A stretch of DNA of 33,006 nt from Phycisphaerae bacterium (GTDB taxonomy: Bacteria > Planctomycetota > Phycisphaerae > UBA1845 > UTPLA1), in the NCBI GenBank assembly GCA_030432035.1, contig JAUIHO010000029.1, forward strand, positions 1 to 33,006, written 5' to 3'. A program made the position numbers and the translations under genes. Of this stretch, positions 7,707 to 15,657 are shown piece after piece (within the stretch, counting starts at the first letter, position 1; the number at the start of each line of letters is the position of its first letter). Under the pieces are notes generated by a model, which saw only the letters and a program-made list of their open reading frames with translations, was not told the origin of the DNA and ran no database searches.

Positions 7707-8526
7707 CTGCGTCAATCAGACGTCGCCAAAGTCCCAATGGGTGAATCGCAGCGTAGCCGCTTTCTTGGCCGTCATTTAATTCGATGACGATCCAGTCGCC
7801 AGTCTCAGTTTGTGCCAAATCAATCACTTTAAAAGGTGCGTCGATTCGTTGCGATGCATCCCGCCCGACACGTAGCGCACGCTCCTGTTCGCTTTTTGAA
7901 ATTGCATAGGTCGATTCGGTCCAATAGCGATCGAAGCCAACGCACGTGTTGTGCCACCAGAAACTCCGAAACTCAAAAGAACTGGGGATTCGTTCGGGAT
8001 CAATATCTTCTACTCGACGAAGCGGCACGAATTGGCGACAGACAATCTCCTGCCATTGGAGTATCGGATCATTTTCGTACGCATCAAGCGCGCGTTCGCA
8101 TTCGTCTGGATTGTTAACGATTGACAGTGCACGCTGATGGCGGCTTGTTTGTCGCGCGCCTTTTATGAAGACTGGCCAACCTAACTCTTTGCCGACATCC
8201 GTAGCGGAGGGGCGCGTGTTAAACCAAAGGCTGCGTGGCGTAATGTCGCGTAGCGGCTCGTACCAGTATGGCAACTGACTGCATGCTAGGTGTTGTTGAG
8301 GCGTGTGTACGAGACGAACGCCGCGCGCGAGCAAATGCTGATACGCATCGCCGTATTCGTCGATCGCACCGACACGCGCGATTGCCTCAACTGGGTTGCA
8401 ATCGGGCCGAGCAACGCGGCAGCCGAACGATCCTCGAAAATCGAAATCATATTTCGGGTTGCCAATTGGGCACGCTAGAACGTGCAAAGCGTCTTCCAAA
8501 CAGAGCAGGTCTGATTGTTCCAGCAT
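7693..8526 (-). CDS. ATP-grasp domain protein (R2K-like)
   Basis: About 277 residues from ATG 8526. A longer frame to 8682 exists, but its N-terminus is a translation of the dispersed repeat at 8611-8653 (KPSPQPSP), so I reject it; the true start could also be a GTG a little upstream of 8526, since no good ribosome-binding site is visible. The C-terminal half resembles ATP-grasp proteins: a nucleotide-binding strand with lysine (GWPVFIKGARQTSRH, about residues 128-142), CRQFVPLRRVEDID, EFRSFWWHNTCVGFDRYW and the metal-binding end WIVIELNDGQESGYAAIHPLGLW. The ELNDGQ motif fits the R2K clade of ATP-grasp ligases, which are found in peptide-modification and RNA-repair contexts. The substrate is unknown. 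The gene is convergent with the decayed gene; GC is about 50% at 7921-7980. Confidence 0.75.
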   Translation of the reverse strand: MLEQSDLLCLEDALHVLACPIGNPKYDFDFRGSFGCRVARPDCNPVEAIARVGAIDEYGDAYQHLLARGVRLVHTPQQHLACSQLPYWYEPLRDITPRSLWFNTRPSATDVGKELGWPVFIKGARQTSRHQRALSIVNNPDECERALDAYENDPILQWQEIVCRQFVPLRRVEDIDPERIPSSFEFRSFWWHNTCVGFDRYWTESTYAISKSEQERALRVGRDASQRIDAPFKVIDLAQTETGDWIVIELNDGQESGYAAIHPLGLWRRLIDAVSEA

Positions 8527-8610
8527 GTCGGTCAATTGATTACCGGGTTTAGGAAGCGTGAAATCAAGGGATTGTACCTCATACAGATTAGAAAAGTGAG
8601 TGACGTCTAC

Positions 8611-8653
8611 TCCCTCTCCCTCGCAGGGAGAGGGCTGGGGTGAGGGTTTTTTC
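8611..8653. repeat. Dispersed intergenic repeat with hairpin (spurious PSPQPSP peptide)
   Basis: The stem CCCTCTCCCT / AGGGAGAGGG is followed by CTGGGGTGAGGG and six Ts. This type of repeat is widespread in bacterial genomes, and on the minus strand it reads as the artefactual peptide KPSPQPSP. The T-run could let it act as a terminator on the plus strand. A shorter relative occurs at 24251-24285. Confidence 0.8.
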
Positions 8654-8734
8654 CACAGCGCAAAACTTAAGAATCCACACAATTAATTTGGATGAGGGAG
8701 TAGGGTGGGTCATACTCAAGCAACCACACTACGT

Positions 8735-10174
8735 TTACTCCGCCTGTTCCTCCCGCATCACCACCGTCATCATCGAACGCTTGGGGCTGGTCAGCTCCGC
8801 CGCGTGGCCGTTCATTGACAAGCCGATCTCGTGATCGTCTTCCGTGGCGTTCATGAGGATGGCGACGACCGAACCGTCGGGATTGACGAAGGCCGTTGCG
8901 AGCAACTCGTCCCACATGGCCGACGCGATCACGCGTCGCGCGCCGGGTTGCACAAACTTCGAGAAGTGCCCGAGATAGTAATACGAATTCATGAACGTTA
9001 GTTCGCCCGTCTTCGTGTTCGCATGAATGGGGGCGTAGCAGAAGTTGCCCACATGGTTCGGTCCGCCGCGCTCGTCGAGCACCACGTTCCAGTCGGTCCA
9101 GGCGACGACGCCGTTGTTGAAATCGTGAATCATCGACTCACCGTAGCGTTCGCCCCATTGCCAATTGCCGATGCGATCGCCGTCATAATGTTCGGCGCAG
9201 CCTTCGGTGAAGACGAGCCCGATGTTGGGGAAGCGGTCTTGCACGAAGCGGACGTTCTCAAAGCGATCGGCAAGATACCAGTGAAAGCCAACGCCCCAAA
9301 CGTATTGCGCCGCGTCCTTGTCGCTAAGAATGGTGTTAGCGCGATGGTACATCAACCCGCGGTTGTGATCCCAAACGATGAGTTTCTTGTCGCCGAGCCC
9401 GGCTTTCTTTAGCGTCGGCCCCAGATGGTTCTTAACGAAGTCGCGCTCTTCGTCGGCGGTGAATACGCACGACTCCCACGTTTGCACGGCCATCGGTTCG
9501 TTCTGCACCGTCAGGCCCCAGATCGGAACGCCCGCTGCTTCGTAAGCTCTGATGAACTTCACGTAATAGTTGGCCCACGTCGCCGCATGTTCGGGTAAGA
9601 GCGAGCCGCCCTTGAGCATGCTGTTGTTGGTTTTCATCCACGCCGGCGGGCTCCACGGGCTGACGAACAGCTTGAGCGGATGACCGGCCTTTTCGGCTTC
9701 GGCCATCGCGGCTTTGATAAACGGAATGCGATATTGCTTGTCGTGCGCGATATCGAACGAGTCGAGCGAACTGTCGCCGTCGTTTACGTAGGTGAAGCTT
9801 TCGCTCGAGAAATCGCAACTGTGAATGCTCGTGCGCGCGAAGGTGTAACCGATGCCATTGGTGCGGCTGTAGTAGGCTTCGAGAATTTCGCGCTGCTTTG
9901 CCGGCGGCAGCTTCGCATACGTCTCGGCTGCCGCGTCGGTCAGCGCGCCGCCGATGCCTACGACGGTTTGAAACTTGGCGTTCGGATCGATGAAGATGAA
10001 TTTCTTAAACTCCGTCGGCTGCGCGACGGCTTTGGGCGTGATGGTTTTGGCTTTGGCCAAGCGCTGATCGGTATCGCGGGCGGTGATCCATACGTCGCCG
10101 CGCCAACTTTGGGCGTGCGCGAGGCTGGTGGTGCAAAGCGTAACTAATGTGAATAGGTTCAACCGTTTGGTCAC
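8735..10174 (-). CDS. Secreted glycoside hydrolase family 30 (glucosylceramidase-like)
   Basis: A 479-residue exported enzyme. The N-terminus is a signal peptide (residues 1-22, ending AHAQS). The (beta/alpha)8 catalytic domain shows GIGGALTDAAAETYAKL (73-89), RTSIHSCDFSSESFTYV (114-130), VSPWSPPAWMKTN (171-183), WGLTVQNEP with acid/base Glu226, GFHWY (296-300) and VFTEGC with the predicted nucleophile Glu324. The C-terminal beta-domain contains LGHFSKFVQPGARRV and VAILMNATEDDHEIGLSMNG. This layout is that of GH30 subfamily 1, retaining beta-glucosidases acting on glucosylceramide or related beta-glucosides. The length fits. No transporter or regulator is adjacent, so it looks like a stand-alone secreted polysaccharide- or glycolipid-degrading enzyme. 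The actual substrate cannot be decided from sequence. Confidence 0.92.
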   Translation of the reverse strand: MTKRLNLFTLVTLCTTSLAHAQSWRGDVWITARDTDQRLAKAKTITPKAVAQPTEFKKFIFIDPNAKFQTVVGIGGALTDAAAETYAKLPPAKQREILEAYYSRTNGIGYTFARTSIHSCDFSSESFTYVNDGDSSLDSFDIAHDKQYRIPFIKAAMAEAEKAGHPLKLFVSPWSPPAWMKTNNSMLKGGSLLPEHAATWANYYVKFIRAYEAAGVPIWGLTVQNEPMAVQTWESCVFTADEERDFVKNHLGPTLKKAGLGDKKLIVWDHNRGLMYHRANTILSDKDAAQYVWGVGFHWYLADRFENVRFVQDRFPNIGLVFTEGCAEHYDGDRIGNWQWGERYGESMIHDFNNGVVAWTDWNVVLDERGGPNHVGNFCYAPIHANTKTGELTFMNSYYYLGHFSKFVQPGARRVIASAMWDELLATAFVNPDGSVVAILMNATEDDHEIGLSMNGHAAELTSPKRSMMTVVMREEQAE

Positions 10175-10527
10175 GAGGTTTGCTCCATGATTCTGTTGTC
10201 GCTGAATCGGCTGCGCTGTTGAGCGTTCAATTTTTGGATGACCGAGTGTAAAGGAAGTCGGCGAGCGAATCGAATGGCGGAACAGTTTCAGAGGGTAGGG
10301 TGGGCCAAACTATGCAAACGCGCGCAAACGTGCGCAAATTTTGTTTCGGTTGGTGAGCATGGGGTAGGCATCGAAAAAAGGGCCTACTCGGCTCGCCGGT
10401 GGGTGGGATTGTGTTTGGGGAAGCTATGGAATTGATGGGCGGGCGGCGTCGTTATGTCGATATGGGGTATGCGACTTTGTGTTGACTTTTGTTCACGTTT
10501 TGTAGTTGTCTCAGGATCGAATCGTGA

Positions 10528-10553
10528 CCCCACGTTGGAGTACCAACATGGGG
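10528..10553. repeat. Hairpin with GAGTAC core
   Basis: The arms CCCCACGTTGG and CCAACATGGGG (one mismatch) enclose loop AGTA. The central TTGGAGTACCAA resembles the core of the flanking repeats at 10877 and 11529 (TTGAGTACAA). No T-tract follows. Confidence 0.6.
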
Positions 10554-10610
10554 CACCCGGTTACAAACAGGTAAGACCGCGCGGAATCACTCAATCGACC
10601 AACCAAAGCA

Positions 10611-10738
10611 AAGGTCGGCATGCTTGAGACGCGTGAATACGTCAATTTTAGATGATGATAGATGTTGACCACAATGTTCAGATTCCCTGAACCGAATTTC
10701 TTAGTATGCTATCGTCGTGTGTGACGCATGCCGACCTT
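10611..10738. repeat. 128-bp segment bounded by 13-bp inverted repeats
   Basis: AAGGTCGGCATGC at 10611-10623 is perfectly inverted at 10726-10738. AGGTCGGCATG occurs again in direct orientation at 10809-10819. The interior is AT-richer and non-coding. It could be a small non-autonomous element or an RNA stem. Confidence 0.55.
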
Positions 10739-10876
10739 GGAGTTGGGCTCGCGGTTGAGTGTTCCCGAGAACGCTAATGATTATTAGACGCACGAACGCG
10801 CCGCGGTTAGGTCGGCATGGCACCCGCGAAGGACCTAGGCTAGCTCAGCGGTATGCATGCCACCGGCCGGGTGTTT

Positions 10877-10903
10877 CGGTGGGTTGAGTACAACCCACAC
10901 TAC
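10877..10903. repeat. Palindromic repeat, left copy flanking the SUKH gene
   Basis: The core GTGGGTTGAGTACAACCCAC is an 8-bp-arm palindrome, followed by ACTAC. It matches the copy at 11529-11555 at 26 of 27 positions and in the same orientation. It lies 12 bases past the gene's stop codon. Confidence 0.8.
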
Positions 10904-10914
10904 TTCTGCAAGTA

Positions 10915-11469
10915 TTACCATCCTAGTTTATCAAGGACGGCGAGCACATCATTCATACCATACAAGATTTCTCTTAGATGATCGATTGCCATATCGCGGT
11001 ATTTAGGGCGTATAACAGAATTGTCGTCAACAATATCCGCCCCGGCTTCTTTGACAACCTTTCCGACAATACCTAAGCATGCAGCCATAGTGAAAATATC
11101 GAAAAAAATTGGAGCGGTTTCCCATTTACCAGTTCCGTGCAGAGCAAACAGGATCTTACCGTCGCGGAAGATAAATGGATCTCCGGATTCGCTTGCGACA
11201 ACAATCCATTCGTCGGGCCAGTCGGTAAACCGTTCTTTTGTTCGTGAGTGCCAACGATAGCCCTCCTGCAGGTCCCAAAGGGCTGATAGAGATGGGATTT
11301 CCGTAGGATTTCCATACCCGACTATCTCAATGTCCATTGGCCCGATCTCTTCATAGAACCGAGCGATCTCCACTGGCAGGGGAATTGATCCTGTCCAATC
11401 CGTTACCGGTTGCGGCCTGCAAATTCCGTGAGTGCTCAACAGTTCGATTAGTTCGTCATTTGAGATCAT
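10915..11469 (-). CDS. SMI1/KNR4 (SUKH)-like protein
   Basis: 184 residues. The body reads PLPVEIARFYEEIGPMDIEI (about 31-50), a glycine-rich turn, then EWIVVASESGDPFIFRDG (86-103) and ILFALHGTGKWETAPIFFDIFTMAAC. The order helix-FYEEIGP, then a strand pair with IVVASESGDPFIF, is that of the SUKH superfamily, many of which are immunity proteins for secreted nuclease or other toxins and some of which are housekeeping. No toxin gene is adjacent, so it could be an orphan immunity gene. No signal peptide or membrane segment is seen. Base composition is low: 54 of 120 bases (45%) are G or C in 11041-11160, against 62% in a sampled stretch of proS. It is bracketed by near-identical palindromic repeats, suggesting acquisition as a unit. 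The family assignment rests on pattern only. Confidence 0.6.
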   Translation of the reverse strand: MISNDELIELLSTHGICRPQPVTDWTGSIPLPVEIARFYEEIGPMDIEIVGYGNPTEIPSLSALWDLQEGYRWHSRTKERFTDWPDEWIVVASESGDPFIFRDGKILFALHGTGKWETAPIFFDIFTMAACLGIVGKVVKEAGADIVDDNSVIRPKYRDMAIDHLREILYGMNDVLAVLDKLGW

Positions 11470-11528
11470 CGAATTGAGCCGTGTAGTGGGCGGTGTAATC
11501 TAGTAGTGAAGCCGTTCGCGTCTATCGG

Positions 11529-11555
11529 CGGTGGGTTGAGTACAACCCACCCTAC
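11529..11555. repeat. Palindromic repeat, right copy flanking the SUKH gene
   Basis: Second copy of the core GTGGGTTGAGTACAACCCAC, followed by CCTAC. It is a direct repeat of 10877-10903 with one mismatch. It lies 59 bases upstream of the SUKH start codon. Confidence 0.8.
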
Positions 11556-11598
11556 GCGGAGATGCGCGTTATGTTGCCATCACCATCTGACGTGGCCA

Positions 11599-13428
11599 TC
11601 ACTTCCCCGCACCCAACCTCTCCAACTCCCCCTTCACCACTTCCTTCACGCGCGCGGCCGCCGTGCCCGGCGCGATCTTGTCGATGTCGTCACCACCCCG
11701 GCGTTTTAGTTCGACGATACCGTCGGCGAGGCCTTTGCGGCCGATGGTGACGCGGACCGGGATGCCGATCAGGTCGGCGTCTTTGAATTTGAAGCCGGCG
11801 CGTTCGTCGCGGTCGTCGAGCAACACATCGATGCCCGCCGCTTCCAGTTCGTCGTGTAACGCGCGGGCAGTGTTCATCACGTCTTCTTCTTTGGGGTCGA
11901 GCGCGAGGATGAGCACTTGGAACGGCGCGATCGACATGGGCCAAATGATGCCGCCGTCGTCGTGATGGGCTTCGATGGCGCTGGCCATGATGCGGTTGAG
12001 GCCGATGCCGTAGCAGCCCATGATCAGCGGGCGGGCTTTTCCATTTTTGTCTAAATAGGTGGCCTTCATCGATTCGGAATACTTGGTGCCGAGCTTAAAG
12101 ACGTGGCCGACTTCGATGCTTTTGCGCAAGCGAATCGCCGCGCCGCTGCCCTTGGGCGAAAGGTCGCCGTCGGTGACGTTGCGAATGTCGGACACGCTTA
12201 CGGTCTCGCCTTCGATGGAAAAGTCGCGCCCCGGATTGAGATTTTGAACGTGATAGCCGGTCTTGTTCGCACCCGTCACGCCGTTACGCATGACGGAAAC
12301 GGCCTGATCGACGACGAGCAGATAATCGCCCTTGAGGCTGTGCGGACCGGCAAAGCCGACGTCGGCACCGGTAAGGGCTTTGATGGTGGCTTCGTCGGCC
12401 AAGTCTAGGCTTGGGGCTTGGGGCTTGGGGCTTGAGGATTCAGCACCGAGCGTTTTCGTTAGTAATGCAATCGCCGCGCGGTCGAGTTTGTTTTCGTTGA
12501 CGTCGTGATCGCCGCGTACCAAGGCTACAACGGTTTTCGATTCGCGTTTTTTGTCCGGGCCGTAAGCCAGCGTGTAGACAAGTGTCTTAATCATCTGGCG
12601 CGCTTCGGTTTTCAGGAACGCGCAGACTTCGTCGATGGTGCGTTGGTTGGGCGTTTCGATTTCGGCGACGTCGGCCATGGCCGTGTCGTCTTGCGGAAGC
12701 GGGGCGCTAACGGCGCGTTCGGTGTTGGCGGCGTAGTCCTGATTTTCAGTCAGCGCGACCACGTCTTCACCGGCGTCGGTGAGCACCATGAATTCGTGGG
12801 AGGCATCGCCACCGATAGGGCCGCTTTCGGCTTCGACGGCGACGTAGGGCAGACCGCAGCGGGCGAAAATGCGGCAGTAAGCGTCGTACATTTTTTGATA
12901 GACGGCGTCGAGCGAATCGACGGTATCGTGAAAGCTGTAAGCGTCTTTCATCAGGAATTCGCGCGTGCGCAAGACGCCGCTCTTGGGTCGCGCTTCGCCA
13001 CGGAATTTGACCTGAATCTGATACATGCTGACGGGCAGTTGCTTATAGCTGTTGAGATAGGCCCGCGCGATATCGGTGATAACTTCTTCATGCGTCGGGC
13101 CGAGCACGGTTTGCGTGCGCCAGTCGCCTTCGGGACCACCGAGACGCAACAACACATCGCCCATGGCTTCAACGCGACCGGTCTCGTGCCATAGGTCGAT
13201 CGGATGTAACACGGGCATCATGAGTTCGATCGCGCCGGCGCGGTTCATCTCTTCGCGCACGATCTTTTCGACCTTGCGGAGGCTGCGGAAGCCAAGCGGC
13301 AGATACGAATACGCACCGGCCGAGAGTTGCCGCACCATGCCGGTGCGCAACATGAGTCGGTGCGACGCGGCGGTGGCGTCTTTGGGGGTTTCCTTTGAGG
13401 TGGTGATGAAAAAGTTGGACCAAAGCAT
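11599..13428 (-). CDS. proS: Proline--tRNA ligase
   Basis: A 609-residue class II aminoacyl-tRNA synthetase that charges tRNA-Pro. The N-terminus SKETPKDATAASHRLMLRTGMVRQLSAG matches bacterial ProS. The proline-site loop VLGPTHEEVITD is at 108-119 and motif 2, FRGEARPKSGVLRTREFLMKD, at about 142-162. An INS (YbaK-like) editing insertion occupies about 235-400. Motif 3 is MGCYGIGLNRIMASAIE, and the C-terminal anticodon-binding domain begins APFQVLILALDPKEEDVM. It is slightly longer than usual (about 570-580), partly because of an SSPKPQAPSLD linker encoded by a 7-bp tandem repeat at 12410-12437. It stands alone on its strand. The ATG at 13428 agrees with homologous N-termini. Confidence 0.96.
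   Translation of the reverse strand: MLWSNFFITTSKETPKDATAASHRLMLRTGMVRQLSAGAYSYLPLGFRSLRKVEKIVREEMNRAGAIELMMPVLHPIDLWHETGRVEAMGDVLLRLGGPEGDWRTQTVLGPTHEEVITDIARAYLNSYKQLPVSMYQIQVKFRGEARPKSGVLRTREFLMKDAYSFHDTVDSLDAVYQKMYDAYCRIFARCGLPYVAVEAESGPIGGDASHEFMVLTDAGEDVVALTENQDYAANTERAVSAPLPQDDTAMADVAEIETPNQRTIDEVCAFLKTEARQMIKTLVYTLAYGPDKKRESKTVVALVRGDHDVNENKLDRAAIALLTKTLGAESSSPKPQAPSLDLADEATIKALTGADVGFAGPHSLKGDYLLVVDQAVSVMRNGVTGANKTGYHVQNLNPGRDFSIEGETVSVSDIRNVTDGDLSPKGSGAAIRLRKSIEVGHVFKLGTKYSESMKATYLDKNGKARPLIMGCYGIGLNRIMASAIEAHHDDGGIIWPMSIAPFQVLILALDPKEEDVMNTARALHDELEAAGIDVLLDDRDERAGFKFKDADLIGIPVRVTIGRKGLADGIVELKRRGGDDIDKIAPGTAAARVKEVVKGELERLGAGK
12410..12437. repeat. Heptanucleotide tandem repeat inside proS
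   Basis: Three perfect CTTGGGG units and a fourth variant (CTTGAGG) lie in tandem within the editing-domain coding region. A 7-bp unit is not a multiple of three, so gain or loss of one copy would shift the proS frame. Confidence 0.85.
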
Positions 13429-13716
13429 CGGTTCTGGGCTCCGCAGGTATTGCGCTTCGTATCGGCGGGTTCATTTTGCCAATACGCGGTTTTTGGGTTT
13501 GTCAGCGGGGCAAGCCTACCTGAAAGCGGCAAATCTTGCACGGTCCGAGAGCGCCAATTGGGGCCGAAAGGATCGGTGCGTTTGAGGCGGAACGGAGTGC
13601 TTCACGATAGCGGACGATTCGAAGCTGAACTTGCGCGCCGCGCGATCCGATGAGAGCGCATCGAGCCGATTTGGCCACGCCGCCATTCCGCGGCGTGCAG
13701 CACGAGGTAGCCCATC

Positions 13717-14172
13717 ATGGATCTGAACTCAATCGAACGCCGCCGTGAAACCCGCGTCCGAGCCGATGCGCCCATTCAGCTTGTCGTTGACGGCATGGGC
13801 GGGGTTAGTCCCGGTCAGCTTGTCGACCTGTCGCATAGTGGCGCCGGGCTGATGACAACCAACGGTAATGCCCCCGGCATCGGCGAACGGGTGCAGATCG
13901 AGTTCTTGTATCCGCTGAACAACGAAGACATGCCTGAGACGCGAGTTGAGACCGGCCTGGTTTGCAGTGTGCGACACCCGAAGCGCGACTTGTCGCGCGT
14001 GGGCATTCGCTTCTTACAGACGAATGGCGAAGGTTGCCTGAGCGACGGACCGAAGGATGGCTTGGATAATCGTCGCGATCTGCCCGCGTTTTCGAATGAC
14101 GATGGGTTGTTCGGTAACACCGGTCGATGGGCGGGTGTGAACGCGAAGCAGGATTTGGCGACGATCAATTAA
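13717..14172 (+). CDS. PilZ domain protein
   Basis: A 151-residue cytoplasmic protein with a PilZ domain, a receptor for the second messenger cyclic di-GMP. The N-terminal arginine motif is RRRETR (residues 8-13), followed by the beta-barrel with DLSHSGAGL (about 38-46, the D/NxSxxG signature) and later strands VQIEFLYPL and SRVGIRFLQ. The last 40 residues (after about 110) are polar and probably disordered. No partner domain is present, so it would act as a stand-alone adaptor. A strong terminator follows at 14224, so it is monocistronic. Confidence 0.85.
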   Translation: MDLNSIERRRETRVRADAPIQLVVDGMGGVSPGQLVDLSHSGAGLMTTNGNAPGIGERVQIEFLYPLNNEDMPETRVETGLVCSVRHPKRDLSRVGIRFLQTNGEGCLSDGPKDGLDNRRDLPAFSNDDGLFGNTGRWAGVNAKQDLATIN

Positions 14173-14223
14173 CCGGTTGCTGATGATTGGCTAGCCGGTC
14201 GCCTCGATTACTCGAAAGAAATC

Positions 14224-14266
14224 AAACGGCCCATCACTTCTAATTGAAGTGATGGGCCGTTTTTTT
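14224..14266 (+). terminator. Rho-independent terminator after the PilZ gene
   Basis: A perfect 17-bp stem (AAACGGCCCATCACTTC and its complement) with loop TAATT runs into a T-tract, 52 bases after the PilZ stop. Confidence 0.92.
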
Positions 14267-14592
14267 GTGCTGATGATCGACGCCGTTGGATGGTATGGGT
14301 AGCGTTATGGAGTCGATAGATTGCTTTTGAATACACTATTGTGTTGCCGACGAGCTTGTGGACTAAGTTGGGGCTGTTATATCTTCATCATTCGTGGCGT
14401 GCGATAAATACCACACGTACCGAACCGCCGCGCCCGGGCCATTACGCGCGCTGGTTTGGTAGATGGTAGGCTGCACGGTCCTCCCGTATCTCGGTCCTGG
14501 GATGGTGCAGCGCGATCCGGGCAACCTATGATTAACAATTGTGTTTGACACATGGCGTCAACGGTACGCGAAATCATGCTTCAAGGAGTTGA
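14267..14592. other. Intergenic stretch with no gene
   Basis: I see no supported coding sequence or RNA gene here. Its 3' end carries AAGGAG at 14583-14588, a good ribosome-binding site placed for an ATG at 14592 that is out of frame with the downstream zinc-ribbon gene. Confidence 0.55.
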
Positions 14593-14619
14593 TGTATCCG
14601 TCGTCGAACGCTTATCAAC

Positions 14620-15042
14620 TTGCTCATCTTTGGTGCTTGTGCTGTCGTCGTCGTTTGGCTGTTGGCGGGCATTTGGAATGAGCTGTACTTGCGCGCCGGC
14701 AAAGCGCGGCTGAGCTTTCAACGCGGCGGCGTTGCCGTTTGGTGGGATGTGCAGTCGCTGCCCACATCGGCATATACCGTCGCGCCGGTCGGGCCATTTC
14801 TTCAAGCACCACTCTGGGTGGAACACACGCGCGGCGGCGTGCGCGGTTTGCTCGTTCCGTATTGGTCGATGTTGTTACCGACGTTGGCTGTGTGCGGTTG
14901 GTTGATACGAACGCGGCCCGACATTTCGAACAATGCGTGCGCCGCATGCGGATATAACCTTCGCGGAAATGAAAGCGGTACGTGTCCGGAGTGTGGGGCG
15001 GTCGTTCCGATTGAGGATCGAGTTAATGCCGTCGCGGAGTGA
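14620..15042 (+). CDS. Small membrane protein with C-terminal zinc ribbon
   Basis: About 140 residues. It has an N-terminal hydrophobic helix (LIFGACAVVVVWLLAGIW), a polar middle, a second helix near residues 81-96 (LVPYWSMLLPTLAVCGWLI) and a C-terminal four-cysteine ribbon CAACGYNLRGNESGTCPECG. The architecture and ribbon parallel the protein at 1309-1965. The start is uncertain: the frame is open from 14593 but holds no ATG; TTG at 14620 has no ribosome-binding site, while a strong AAGGAG (14583-14588) and ATG (14592) lie one frame off. That could mean a sequence error, a recent 5' frameshift or a non-standard start. Function unknown; the ribbon probably binds zinc. Confidence 0.7.
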   Translation: MLIFGACAVVVVWLLAGIWNELYLRAGKARLSFQRGGVAVWWDVQSLPTSAYTVAPVGPFLQAPLWVEHTRGGVRGLLVPYWSMLLPTLAVCGWLIRTRPDISNNACAACGYNLRGNESGTCPECGAVVPIEDRVNAVAE

Positions 15043-15113
15043 CGAGCGGAGGCGGCATGGCCCAGAAGTTAAGAGCATTTTCGCGTTTCTAAACGCGAGA
15101 ACATAAAGGTCTC

Positions 15114-15563
15114 TCACAGACGATCATCCGGCGAAGGATTCACATTGTCGCTTCCGGTTGCACCACTATTCCAATCGCCGTCATCCGTCGGCTTCACCTT
15201 ACCCCACCTAAGCTTTCGCTTCAGCCGCTGCATCAGACCATTCGCCAAATCGCTGCCATCCTCCTTCACGCGGCGCAGCAGGCGGCGCGCCCAAACCAAC
15301 TCGGTGCCGAGAATGGCCAAACCGGCGGGGATGACGACAAACGCAGGCCCCGGCAGGATCAGTAGGGCGATCCCAACCAGCAACACAATCGTTCCGCCGA
15401 TGATGATCGCAATGCGCACGATGATGTGCCGACGCACGTCGCGCGACCGCGTAGCGAGCGGAAACGACTGGGGCGGATCGTCCGGCTGTCGCTCCTCAGG
15501 TGGGGGCGCTGTGTAGAACGCGTCCGCGTTTGAGATGGAATGGTTGTTCGACATTGGCATCAT
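15114..15563 (-). CDS. PGPGW-type transmembrane protein
   Basis: About 149 residues from ATG 15563 (further in-frame ATGs at 15560 and 15554; the frame extends to 15767 but that part overlaps the divergent gene). The N-terminal 40 residues are polar and proline-rich. Two hydrophobic segments follow: IIVRIAIIIGGTIVLLVGIALLI and PGPAFVVIPAGLAILGTE, the latter carrying the LILPGPAFVVIPAGLAILG signature of the PGPGW putative transmembrane family, then WARRLLRRVK. The C-terminal tail is charged. The family's function is not established. It is divergent from the SRPBCC gene with 94 bases between starts, so the two may share a regulatory region. Confidence 0.8.
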   Translation of the reverse strand: MMPMSNNHSISNADAFYTAPPPEERQPDDPPQSFPLATRSRDVRRHIIVRIAIIIGGTIVLLVGIALLILPGPAFVVIPAGLAILGTELVWARRLLRRVKEDGSDLANGLMQRLKRKLRWGKVKPTDDGDWNSGATGSDNVNPSPDDRL

Positions 15564-15657
15564 TTTTACTTTACAGTGTAGGTCGGGAATATTTGGCTGG
15601 CGAAGTCGTGGTCGGACGTAAATTTCGACTAAACGTCGGCTAAGCGAGGATAAAACC

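Larger units (their letters stand above)
10175..10876. other. Gene-free region rich in inverted repeats
   Basis: No convincing ORF lies between the GH30 gene and the SUKH gene. The region includes a hairpin at 10528-10553, a 13-bp inverted repeat bounding 10611-10738, a third copy of that arm at 10809-10819, and the palindromic repeat that follows at 10877. It may be the remains of mobile elements or an uncharacterised structured RNA; nothing matches an RNA family I know. Confidence 0.6.

Noticed and set aside
7265-7744. 159-codon plus-strand frame opening at TTG
   Set aside because: Its translation is Arg/Ser-rich and out of frame with the better reading in the decayed gene; it also overlaps the ATP-grasp gene.
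10835-10905. GGCTAGCTCAGCGGTA looks like a tRNA D-arm
   Set aside because: No matching acceptor stem, anticodon arm or T-loop (GGTTCGA) follows.
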